The notes beneath the pieces are model-generated. The model had not been told where the DNA came from. It was given only the letters and a program-made list of their open reading frames with translations, and did not search any database. This document shows positions 1 to 9,100 of a DNA stretch of 16,778 nucleotides, one piece after another. Position numbers and translations under genes: made by a program. Source of the DNA: Monoraphidium neglectum. Lineage: Eukaryota; Chlorophyta; Chlorophyceae; Sphaeropleales; Selenastraceae. The first letter of the stretch is position 1, and every line of letters begins with the position of its first letter. The DNA lies in contig NW_014012529.1 of assembly GCF_000611645.1 (NCBI RefSeq), positions 1 through 16,778 on the forward strand, in the 5' to 3' direction.

Positions 1-14
1 CACACACACACACA
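1..14. repeat. (CA)n dinucleotide tract
   Basis: Seven CA units open the window. They lie in what appears to be the last intron of the gene that ends at 94, upstream of the pyrimidine-rich acceptor at 20-34. The tract may continue beyond the left edge. Confidence 0.8.
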
Positions 15-34
15 ATACACCCCCCTCCTCCCAG

Positions 35-94
35 GTCCAGAAGGAGCTCCAGGAGGCCCACACCACACTGTCACGATTCAACGACCTCTGGTAG
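35..94 (+). CDS. Terminal exon of an unidentified gene (3' partial)
   Basis: A C/T-rich stretch ends in CAG at 32-34, and the open frame that follows reads VQKELQEAHTTLSRFNDLW and then TAG at 92-94. The 19 residues are rich in Glu, Gln and Leu and look like the end of a helical or coiled-coil region. The acceptor followed by GT, and a TGTAA poly(A) signal 444 bases past the stop, match the other genes here. Only the last exon is visible, so no family can be assigned. The exact acceptor, and therefore the frame, is inferred. Confidence 0.55.
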   Translation, partial: VQKELQEAHTTLSRFNDLW

Positions 95-1242
95 CACACT
101 CACGGCCTGGACAGCAGCCAGCAGCACAGCGCCCGGCAGGACCTAGGCGCACTCCGTCCCCTTACACTGGTCACGCCACCGAGGGCGGGGCCGCGCCACA
201 GCAGCCAACAGGGCGTAGCGGCGCCTGCCTGTCCGGCGCAGCTGATCAGCTCATGCGTGGCTGATTTTTTTTTGGCAGGAGGGCGGGCGCGAGGACAATC
301 GCGCACCATCCTGCAATATGCTTTTCATAGCTTTCATTAGTGCCTGCGGCAACAGAGTGCTGAGGTCCAGCATATGCGCGCTTTTATCCTCTTTCTTTCG
401 ACTGTGCCGGCGTTCATCAAGCGCCTGCACCGCCTGTGCCAAGTGGCCACGCATCTGGCGCTCAGCCGTCACCGCCATGTTCAAGCGACGCCCTCTGCGT
501 TGCGCACGCCCTGCTGGCCAGTACGCGCCATCCCGAGTGTAAAGGACAGGACACCCTTGCACAAGAGTTTTTGGCAGCACTGCTGGGCAGGGTGCGCTCC
601 TGCAGCAGTCAGCACCAACCGGCCTTTATCAAAGCCGAGTCACCGTCGCCTCCGTGCGTAACATGGGTCACAGTCAATTGTGCCTGTGCTGCCCCCCTGT
701 ACCCACTGTCGCCGCGACCTCAAATGTGCCAACGCGGCGTGAGAGGACGTTTCCAGCACCCGCGCAGCCCCTGTACATACGCACCATACTCTGGCGGTTT
801 TCCAGGATATGGGCCGGTGTCTGTGCTGTCCATCTGCATATTGCCAGCAAGCCGTGATGTGCCGCAATTCAGCGCATGGGCTCTGGCCCAGCACCGTCCC
901 GCTCATCACCAGTGCACTGATCCCCCAGCCGCCACCACAGTGTCACCCTTTAATCGATGCCCCCGTGCTCACAGCCGGCCACTGCTAGGCCACCCGAGGC
1001 CGCCTGTTGTCACAACGCTACACTGTAGACAGACGGGGCTGCACAAGTCATGGGGGGTATGCCACCACTCGATGCACCAAACATCGAGCCATCTGTGCAA
1101 TCAAACGGTACTGCTAGCCATCATGATAGGCCGCGTCCACAACAGCCCACTAATTCTGTGCCACCAAGCACAGACAGCAGCTACAAGGTGTTTGCGCTAA
1201 CCCCTGCCCAGATATCGAGCGCACCACCGGCATTCCACAGCA
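95..1242. other. Convergent 3' flanks, no convincing gene
   Basis: This 1.15 kb stretch lies between the stop of the + strand gene (94) and the stop of TMEM218 on the - strand (1243). It should hold the 3'UTRs of both. Its composition is less GC-rich and more mixed than the coding exons. Open frames occur on both strands, but they are rich in Cys, His, Pro and Ser, show no domain and have no matching splice sites. A run of nine T lies near 265-273. Confidence 0.6.
538..542 (+). promoter_or_regulatory. TGTAA poly(A) signal of the left-edge gene
   Basis: TGTAA is the usual green-algal polyadenylation signal. It lies 444 bases after the TAG at 92-94, a normal 3'UTR length for this group. Assigning it to that gene is inference. 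Confidence 0.5.
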
Positions 1243-2090
1243 TCATCGCCGTCCCAGCACATCCACCGCATAGCTGATCGGCCGTGCGTATACTGCAGCA
1301 CGAACGTGGAACAGCAGGAACCCCCCCGCACTGAGTGCCGCGCCAGCTGCAATGAAGATTCCCGTCAGCACCATGGGGACAATAGTGCGGTCATAGCCCT
1401 GCAGAGGGGTTGCAGCGGGCTCAATGAGCACTCTGGGGGTGAAAGGAGCATCGGCCCACAATCGGCTTGGTGAGACCACTACTGCTTTCACGTGCCCCAA
1501 TTTTTGTTTCTGGCGCACCTCAGGGGCTGAGGGAGGCCGATCGCCCTTTGGGCTGCCCAGCAGCACGGCCGCCACGATTGCGTAGAGCAGCGCGCTGAGC
1601 CCATAGACGACGCTGCGGCCACACAAGAGGGTGCATGCAGATCAAGATGTACGGGTGATCCAAGGCGCATGCTGGGGAGCTCAGTTGAGGGCCACCCGAT
1701 TGGGTGAGCACAGCTCACACACAGTCATCAGCCCGTCGAGCACACCCTGCTCTCTGCACGGGCCACCCTTGCTGGCTGTGTGTGCTCACCCTGGCTTCCG
1801 CGTCCTTGAGCCAACCATGCACAGCACCCCACTAACCACACTGTGGGGTATTGACGCAACATGGGGTATTGTTTTCATCAAACAAGCTGTTTACACCACT
1901 ACCTGTATGTAGCCCTGTCGCATCAGGCATGACCCCAGTCGGTGCTGCCGCAGGTGCCTGGACAGCGTCAGGGCACCAGGCCGCAACTGCTCCAGCCCAA
2001 GTTGTTCGCCGGCTGGCCAGCCCGCACTCACAGGAAGAAACCCAGGACAAATATGCCCGCACCCACGCCTAGCACTCGTGGGCTATCCAT
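1243..2090 (-). CDS. TMEM218: TMEM218-like ciliary transition-zone membrane protein
   Basis: Three exons on the - strand, 2090-2032, 1840-1790 and 1612-1243, encode 159 residues. Both introns start GTGAG and end CAG, and the joins keep frame in phase 2. The N-terminus (PRVLGVGAGIFVLGFF) and the C-terminal region (GGFLLFHVRAAVYARP) match the start and end of animal TMEM218, where VLGVGAG and YAKP are the equivalent motifs. Three hydrophobic segments are visible at about residues 6-29, 38-56 and 113-139. The loop after the second (about 58-110) is longer than in the human protein of about 115 residues. In animals TMEM218 acts in the MKS/transition-zone module at the ciliary base and is linked to Joubert/Meckel-type ciliopathy. 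The ATG at 2090 is in good context (GGCGATGG) and begins the conserved N-terminus. A joined cDNA would confirm the 51-base middle exon. Confidence 0.85.
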
Positions 2091-2324
2091 CGCCTCCGCC
2101 GCTTTGCTGCACGCGGCGATCACGACTTGGCGCTGGCCGCGCTGCGGCAGCGATGCACGCGGTAGCTGAGAGCACCCTGCACGCGCAGTCTAGATCATAG
2201 CGGACGAGCAGTTTGTTTGTGCGTGAGGGCACTTCAGCGTGGTTGCCGCGGACTGCTGTTGACCGGTGATCGCAGACGGTACCGAAGACCGTGTGATTTT
2301 AAAGATTGAGAATTTTGTGTCGCG

Positions 2325-2331
2325 TTTTATA
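2325..2331 (-). promoter_or_regulatory. TATA-box candidate for TMEM218
   Basis: On the - strand the sequence reads GTATAAAACGCG, a full TATAAAA core, in AT-rich surroundings about 235 bases upstream of the TMEM218 ATG. Transcription would start near 2295-2300 and give a leader of about 200 bases. No other strong core element was noticed. Confidence 0.45.
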
Positions 2332-2442
2332 CTGGATGTACCGTAATGTCACGTGTTTGCTGTGTATACGGCTGCGCTGTACTGAAGGACCGGTACGGTG
2401 CTGAAAAATTGATATCTGCTTCCCACAGATTTGCATGTTTCT

Positions 2443-2447
2443 TTACA
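2443..2447 (-). promoter_or_regulatory. TGTAA poly(A) signal of ATG6
   Basis: TGTAA lies on the - strand seven bases after the ATG6 stop codon. The stop itself overlaps another TGTAA (2458-2454). If either is used, the ATG6 3'UTR would be only a few tens of bases and would end just before the TMEM218 promoter. Confidence 0.4.
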
Positions 2448-2453
2448 AAGGGT

Positions 2454-5400
2454 TTACACAGCCGTTTGTAGCACCGCCGGTCCCTCCTGGCCAAGCGCCG
2501 GCAGAGCCGGCGCCGCCTGCCGCGCCTCGCGCCGCACCATCCACTGCAGCGAGACCTTGAGGTCTGCAAGCATGAGCTTGAGCGCCTTGGTCCACTTGGC
2601 GTCCTTGGTCTGCATGAACAGCTTCACAGAGTAGTTTCCCACCTGTATTGCAGTTGGGGTTGGTAGGGGTGCTGGGCTGGCTGAGGGATGGGTAGGCACC
2701 AAGGCCAGGCCTTTCCGTGAGTTTACAGCCGGCAGCTCAGCCAACAAGCCGGCAACGCCAGCATCGATTACCACATAGAGCAGGCAAGGGTGCGCACCTT
2801 GTCGCCTTCAACAGGGAAGGGGAACTCAAAAGCAGGGGAGCGGCTTTCGGCGATGTCCCTGCAGGGTGCAAGGTCGAGCGGTGGAAAGCTGCTCAGCAGC
2901 CCGCAAAGCACCCTCCCTGCAACCTTCCTGTCAAGCCCTCGGCCCTGCGCATATGCAGAACGACCTGGGCACGTGAGGTCCGCGCAACACCAAAGCGCTT
3001 GCGCGCCTCCTCGCGCCCCAGCGCCGCCACCCCTCACCTGGCGCGCGCAAAGTCCCCAAACTCCCTGAGGCAGGCGAGGTAGATGGCCATGGCGCGGTCG
3101 TAGCTCTGCGCCCACAGCTTGCTGACGGGGCCAAACAGGTCGTACGTGCCGCGGCGGTCCGCCACGCGCGGGTGGCTGCCCATAGGGAGCAGGCGGTAGG
3201 CTGTGTGGCAGGTGGGGGTGGGGCGGGGCGCGGGGTAGGGGAGGTGGTTGGAGCAGCTGCCCGACCAACACTGCAGCTGTACGGCCTGCCACACTCCAGA
3301 GCCCAGCACGCCCTTGTCTCTGGTCCCAGCTGGGCAATGACCGCACCAGCAATCCGGTGTGTTGTGTGGCTGCAGGCAAAGTCGCCCCTGCCCTTTTCCC
3401 TGGCGGCACGCCCGACTGGCAGCACGACGCGCCCGGTGCACACTGCGGCCCGCGGCGCCCCCACCTGAGAAGGTGATCTGGCAGGCCTGCGCCATGGTGT
3501 GCAGCAGCAGCACCGCCTGGCCCCAGGCCGCGTTAATCTCGTCCCACTCGACAGGCACCTCTGGAGTGCGCCCCAGGCGGCAGCCGCTGCGGCGGCGAGG
3601 ATGGAAAGCAGGGGCGGGGGCGGGGGATTATGTCAGCCCGCACTGATTCGTGGGGCGGTCCAGCGCCAAGTTTTGCACGCTAGAGGCCGTGGGGCGCGTG
3701 CGGCAGACGCCAGCTGCCCTTGGCGTTGGTTGCAGAGGCCCAGGCATGCGGGCCACGCGTGTGCGCCCCAAGGCCGGGCCCTCACTTGATGGTGCCGAAG
3801 GGGCCGTCGTGCCAGATGCGGAACACATCGTTGAGCACGTTGGTGCCCTTGAGCAGGGCCAGGCGCGCGCTGGCGCGCTCGATGCGCGTCAGCAGGGAAT
3901 CTCTGGGGACCCAGGGCGCGCGCAGGTCAGGTGGTGGGTCAGGGTGGCGGGTCAGGGTGGCGCCTTGTGATCGGGGCACTTAATTGGCTGCGCTGCCGCA
4001 AGCAGGGCAGGACCCCAGGGCCTCCCTGGTGCACTGGCGGCTGCGACATGAGCAGCCGCTGCCCCGCCTGCGCTCCGGCGTGTCTGGCCCTGCTCTCCCG
4101 CCCAGCTCCTGCAATCCGCCTGCGCCTCTTCATGCCTCGCCACCCTCCCTCACACAAGAAAAAGCAGGGAGTTGCGCACCGCTCCGCAACGTGCGCGGCC
4201 AGCAGCGAGTGGTAGTCATTTAGGCCGTGCCAGTACCGCTCCTCAAGCGCCGCCACGTCGGCTGCCGCCGCCGCGAGCGCGCCGCTCTCTCGCCGCGCGA
4301 TGGCCAGCTGAGCCTCCAGCTCCGCCTCTGCTGTGCGCGCGGCGTCCTCCTGCGTACGCAGCTGCGCCAGCTCCCTCTCAAACTCAGCCTGTGGGAATCA
4401 CACACAACAACAAGCAAGAAGGGCGGTGATCAGGTAGGGTGAAGTCCGCCAAATAAGGCATGGTCAGCATCATCCGCTGCTGGTGGTGCGGCCTACCGCC
4501 CGCTGCGCGCTGCTAGCAGCGGCCAGGCCGTGACCCGCCGCAACCGACGGTCGTCTGGCCTCACCTCGCTCATCGGCTCAGCTCCCTCCTGCTCCAGCTT
4601 GGAAAGGGCGTGAGCGTAGCATGACGCCTCGTGGCGGGCAGCACGTACCTGGTGGGGCGACATAGGGTATGGCTGCTATGCGTCAGGCGGCGGCTCCCAA
4701 TGCTTCCGCTCAGAGGCCGCTTGAAACAACCACAGGTGTTGCGAAGAAACCGTTGGCGTGCGGCTGAAAGCCAGGCGTGCCTTGGCTGATCCCTAGTGTG
4801 CCCCGCAGCGACAGTTTCTTTGTCAGCAGGCAGCAGCACGCCCCTGCGCCCCACACCTGAGCCTCCACTTCCTCTTTCAGCTGCACCGCGCAGTCGAGGC
4901 AGAGCGGGTGGTCCACGCCCGTCGCGCTGCTGGCCATCTCAAAAAGCTGAGTCAGCGACTGCAGCTTGCCGTCAAACCCCGCCGCTGCCGCGGCCGCCGA
5001 CGCCGGCGACGGCTCGCCCATCGGCAGCTGCTGCGCGGTGGCAGCCGCCCGCGCCTGCAGCAGCCCAGCGCCTTCCTCCTCCGAGCTCGCTCGAGGCGGA
5101 GGGCCCCCCGCTGCCGGCCCTCCTGCCGCTGCGGAGGCCCCTGATGGGTCTAAACCTCGCACTGCACGGGTGCTGTCAAGGCCGGCCGGCATGGCGGGTG
5201 CCGCTGAGCGTGCGCCGGGCATTTGCGGCGGGCCGGTGCCGGGCGGCCGCAGCATTGACGCGGAGTTGAGGACGACGAAAGACTCCTCCAGGCCCCTGCC
5301 GGCCGCCGCTGCAGCCGACGATGGGCCGGCACCTGCAGCCGCAAGGTGGGTTGCGTGCTCAACACCTTACAGAGAATCATGCAGGAGGCGGTGATACTTT

Positions 5401-5700
5401 TGCTGGCGGTGTCTCCTGACAGGTTTGCACAGCTTTGCACGATGCGTTGGGCATTGACGATGAGACGCCTTGCACCTCCTCCTTGCAAGCGAATGCGTAA
5501 GAGTATGTGCGCTCACCTGCCATTGCGCCCCCCCGCCGCGCGCTGTCGAGGACGATGAAGGACTCGTCTATGCTTCCCCCCTCCAGCGCGCTCATCAGCG
5601 CGGGGCCAAGGCCGCGGCGCTCGCCAGGTGCATCCGCATCGCCGCGGAGGTCGAGCCGTGCGCGACATGATTGGCACTGAAAAGTAGCCTGATGTTCCAT
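2454..5700 (-). CDS. ATG6: Beclin-1/ATG6, autophagy PI3-kinase complex subunit
   Basis: Nine - strand exons (5700-5517, 5332-4857, 4648-4565, 4388-4180, 3902-3786, 3586-3465, 3200-3038, 2858-2798, 2642-2454) join in frame to 534 residues, close to the plant length. Beclin scaffolds VPS34 and VPS15 in class III PI3-kinase complexes that make PI3P for autophagosome formation and vesicle sorting. Visible marks are an N-terminal CQSC pair, two ESF[IV]VL motifs (about residues 46 and 78), a Gly/Ala-rich linker, the [17 protein letters not shown] segment with HPLCLDC (about 181-209), a coiled coil (about 210-300), [12 protein letters not shown], and the evolutionarily conserved C-terminal domain with [29 protein letters not shown] and [10 protein letters not shown] (about 319-506). 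All eight introns are GT-AG. The start at 5700 has good context (ACAATGG). An in-frame ATG at 5772 would add 24 residues. The gene is divergent from the giant + strand gene and in tandem with TMEM218. Confidence 0.97.
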
Positions 5701-5776
5701 TGTGAGCTGTGCCCCAAGAAAGCGGAGCCCGGCAGCGAGGCGCGACGGCCTGTGGCGTTTTGTTGCCTCCACGCCT

Positions 5777-5793
5777 GTATATATGATATATCA
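5777..5793. promoter_or_regulatory. AT-rich TATA-like element
   Basis: The sequence TGTATATATGATATATC carries TATA-like cores on both strands and a GATATATC palindrome. It lies about 80 bases upstream of the ATG6 start codon, a suitable place for its core promoter. It may also serve the divergent gene. Confidence 0.4.
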
Positions 5794-5829
5794 GTACTGA
5801 ATGCTAGTAGTTTACTTGCCGATTTCCAT

Positions 5830-5859
5830 ATGCGCTTGAAGAGTGGAGCGCTGCAGTGA
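5830..5859 (+). other. Short upstream open reading frame (9 codons)
   Basis: An ATG at 5830 opens a nine-codon frame ending in TGA at 5857-5859, just before the probable leader-intron donor at 5867. If it lies in the 5' leader of the LRR/SFI1-repeat gene, it could reduce translation of the main frame. Whether the transcript includes it depends on the start site, which is unknown. Confidence 0.3.
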
Positions 5860-5866
5860 TCTACCG

Positions 5867-6096
5867 GTAAGCTGAAGCTTTTGGTGTGACGGCACAGTGA
5901 CGGTCACCGTGCTACGCCTATGATACCGTAGATGTGAAGCAGAGTTCAATTCTGGTTGTCTGTACAACGTGCGAAGTTACCGTACCCGCGGGCTAGTCAA
6001 TTGTTGCACCTGCCACCCCACAGCGAGACTCTCGCCTTTTGCCAGTGCTTGACGCGATGTTTTAGTGCATTAATAAGCATATTCTGCTCTTTTCAG
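5867..6096 (+). other. Probable 5'UTR intron of the LRR/SFI1-repeat gene
   Basis: A strong donor (CCG|GTAAGC) at 5867 pairs with a pyrimidine-rich acceptor (CTGCTCTTTTCAG) ending at 6096, six bases before the proposed start codon. The 230-base length fits the other introns. The donor is GTAAG rather than the GTGNG used by every coding intron here. Confidence 0.45.
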
Positions 6097-6102
6097 CTGC
6101 TG

Positions 6103-9100
6103 ATGCAAGACTCGCCGCCTGCTGCGTATGCGGGCCAGCATGCGATGCGCGTTGCGCGCAGCTGCGCAGGTGGCGCGAGCCCACCACCGGTGCGCAAGGA
6201 CCCGACGCCGAAGCAGCAGCATATCATGCTCCCACTGTCAGTGGCGCTGTGCCAGCAGCCAGCTCGCTGCGATGGAGTCAAGCTCAGGTGCGGCTGTTGC
6301 GAGGGCCGTTTGAGCGGGGTGGGGGCCGACGCCTGCTTGGCTGACACGGGTTTGGGGCCCGCCACCCGCCTGGCTCACCACCCGTCCATAACGCCTATGC
6401 CCTTGCCGACACCAGCGCCGTCTCGTGCTGCGTCACGCACATCGACGAGCTGCCGGCGCAGTTTCGCGGCTGCGGCGTGGTGTACCTCTCCAGCAACAGC
6501 CTGCGGTCGCTGGAGGGCGCCGACCAGTTCCAGGGCCTGCGCGTGCTGTCCGCGGCCAGCAACCTGATTGAGCGCGCGGACGATGTGGTGGCGCTGCTCA
6601 ATTGCCCGCAGCTGGAGGTGCGCTTGAGGGTGGCTCTTGAGGAGGGGAGCAACGGGCCAGATGCGAGCGAGTAATGCTTACTGTGTTGAGGGGCACCCGT
6701 TTCGCAGCAGCTTCCTGATTCGCATGCATGCGTTTGTACCTGGTCAGTAGCGTTGCTCACCGCGTGCGACCTGCTGTGTGTCTCCAGGTGCTCACGCTGG
6801 AGGGAAACCCCCTGGCGCAGCTGCCAAACTACCGGGCGCGCGTGCTGGCGCTCCTGCCGCGCCTGCTGTCGCTCGACGGGCGTGCGGTCACGGCGGAGGA
6901 GCGCGCACGTGCGGCGGTGGCGATTCAGGCCGAGGCGGCGTGCACGGCCGTCATGCTGAGCAACGCGTGCCTCGTGCACAAGCTCGTGAGCTGCTGCGGC
7001 CGTTCAGACTCCCGTCTGCTGGGCAATCCAAACCTGCCAGTCAGCTCAGAGGGCGGGGGTTCGGGGACATAGTGGAGACGCTGCTGGCGTTGCAAAGGAA
7101 TGTGTATGCATGATCATGAGTATAGCCTTGGAGCACGGCAGCCAGCCCGCAACCGCTTCGCCCGCTGATGCCCTTGGGACACCCCCAGGCCCATGCGTCG
7201 CGCCTGCTGCAGCTGCACGCCGAGCTGCGGCGCGCGCTGTTCGGCGCCGGCGCCCGCATGGGCGCGCTCATGCTGCCGACTGCAGTGGAGGTGGATGTCC
7301 TGCGGCTGCTCAGGCTGTGGGATTACGAGGGCTCACTGGGAGACAGGGTGCGCCCTCGCTTGCCGCTGGACCCGGGGAGGGAGGGGGTTGGGGCGCTTGC
7401 CCGCCCACAAGCCCGCCCAGGTTGCCGCGTACCAGAGAGTGACCGCGCCGCCGTCAGTGTGAACCCACCTCGTATCAGCGCATCATGTCCGTTCCACACT
7501 GTGGCAGCCCTGCCGGCCGACCCCCTCCTCCCCGGCTGGCCACTCCAACACCGTGCCGCAGGAGCGCGCGGCCATCCTGGGCGCCCTGCAGCGGGAGGTG
7601 GTGCGCGTCCACCGCCAGCTGGCGCGGGCCACCGCGGAGCTCAAGCCAGGCGGGGGGCGGCTCACGGCGCTGCAGTCCTGGGACGTGGCCTACTCCCAGG
7701 TGGGCGCATGCGCGGCAGACCGCAAGCTCGAGGAGCGGTGCGCAGGGGCGCCCATGCTGTTTTTCAACCAACAGGACCCTTCGCATCGTCTCTTTGACCA
7801 CCCGCACGTTTTGCTTTACTTCCCGAAGGCAAGCGTCGCTCGCGCCCCGTTGCGCCAACACTCGGGCGCGCCAGGTGATGCTGGCGCAGCAGCGCACCAT
7901 CACGCAGCTGATCGAGTCTGTCAACGCTAGCCAAGCAGCTGCCCAGCGCACGGCGCATGACCTGCTGGCTGGCGCTGCGGCCGATGCTCAGGGGCGGCAG
8001 GATGCGGCGATGGCGGGGCACCGGCTGGAGCGGTGAGGGCTGGAGTCTTTGCTGGGTTTAGGGTTTCGGGGTTTAGGGTAGGGACGTGCCTGATCTCAGG
8101 GGCAGCAACGACAGCTCCCACGCAGGGAGCCGGGGAGCGGCAGGGCGTGATCTACAGGCAACGTCATCTGTTTTATGAAGGGGTTCAGGCGCATGCAGAA
8201 GCAGAAAGGCTCCCGATGAGGAAACACACCCCCCTACTGTTCAACCACTGCTGCCTTTCCCCCTCGGCTGATCACGCCGTCAGCTTGCGCCGCCCTCCAG
8301 CCCCGACCCCTGCCACGCACATCAACTCGTCCATGCAGGGAGCAGCTCATCACTGACCTGAGAGACACCGCCGCAAACCTGGCGGCCCGTGTTGCAAGCG
8401 GTGCAGCAGCCATGCAGCCGGCGCGTGGTGAATTGGCGGGCGGCGGCTGGCACGCGGCCTGCCAGCAGCAGGGCTCAGTGCTCAGCTCGCAGCGGAATGC
8501 GGAGGACGGCACTGAAGAGGCAGGACCCCGTTTGGCTGCAGCGCTGATGTCTGGCGGCCACCGCTCCTACAGCTTGGGCGGCAGCGCATGCGTCGGTGGT
8601 GGTGGCGGTGGCGGCCGTGCCAGCAATGGCGGTGGTCGCGATGGCGGTGCGGCGGGCGTCGTTGCTGCGCTGCAGTTGCCAGGCACTGAATGGGGCGAGC
8701 AGCGAGAGCCGCGGGAGCGGCCCTGCACACCTGGTGCCCCGGGCATGGGGCCGCAGCCGCAGGAGTCACATGCTGTGCAAGGCACGAGGGCCTGCCTCTC
8801 TGTGGTCAAATCAGGGCCTATGCCATGCATCAGTCCCCCGGCAGGCGGCAGGCCACGCACGCGTTCGGCGTCGCCGCCGTCTCCGTCGCATACGCTGCTC
8901 CTCGGCCAGCAGGGCCGCGGCAGCAGCAGCCACGTCAGCATCAGCTTGCGGCGGCGCGCAGTGTCTGCTAGCTCGAGCCCTGTCGCGGCGGCGCGCAGCG
9001 TCAGCGCTGCTGGTGGCGGCGGTGGCGGCGGCGGCGGCGGCGTGAGACGTTCGCTGCTGGGGCACCCGGGGCCTTTCACGGTGAGGATGGTTGGGGATGG

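Larger units (their letters stand above)
2091..2453. other. ATG6-TMEM218 intergenic region
   Basis: Both flanking genes are on the - strand, so these 363 bases hold the 3' end of ATG6 and the promoter and 5' leader of TMEM218. The part from about 2280 to 2450 is distinctly AT-rich compared with the genes. It contains the TATA-like element and the TGTAA signal listed separately. I see no coding exon here. Confidence 0.6.
5701..6102. other. Divergent promoter region, ATG6 and the LRR/SFI1-repeat gene
   Basis: These 402 bases separate two divergent start codons and must supply both promoters. The centre (about 5775-5830 and 5930-6095) is AT-rich. The + strand side contains a small upstream reading frame and a probable leader intron, listed separately. 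Confidence 0.6.

Noticed and set aside
251..480. Possible small - strand gene (about 76 codons from an ATG at 480), with a TGTAA on the same strand at 166-162
   Set aside because: The helix-like composition and the downstream signal are suggestive, but there is no homology I recognise, and it overlaps the probable 3'UTR of the left-edge gene. A transcript would be needed.
436..1200. Long open frame on the + strand (254 codons) in the TMEM218 3' flank
   Set aside because: Its residues are Cys/His/Pro/Ser-rich with no domain or regular structure, and the DNA is less GC-rich than the real exons. It lies where two 3'UTRs are expected, so it is most likely a chance frame.
1841..2062. Alternative exons between TMEM218 exons 1 and 2 (frames through 1957-1902 or 2062-1832)
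   Set aside because: They need a GTAGTG donor or a 46-base intron and do not restore the frame of the last exon. The three-exon model uses GTGAG donors, keeps phase and recovers TMEM218 homology.
5701..5772. Upstream ATG (5772) extending ATG6 by 24 residues
   Set aside because: The extension is basic and unlike the conserved N-terminus of the family. The ATG at 5700 has the better context and is followed closely by the CQSC pair. A targeting extension cannot be excluded.
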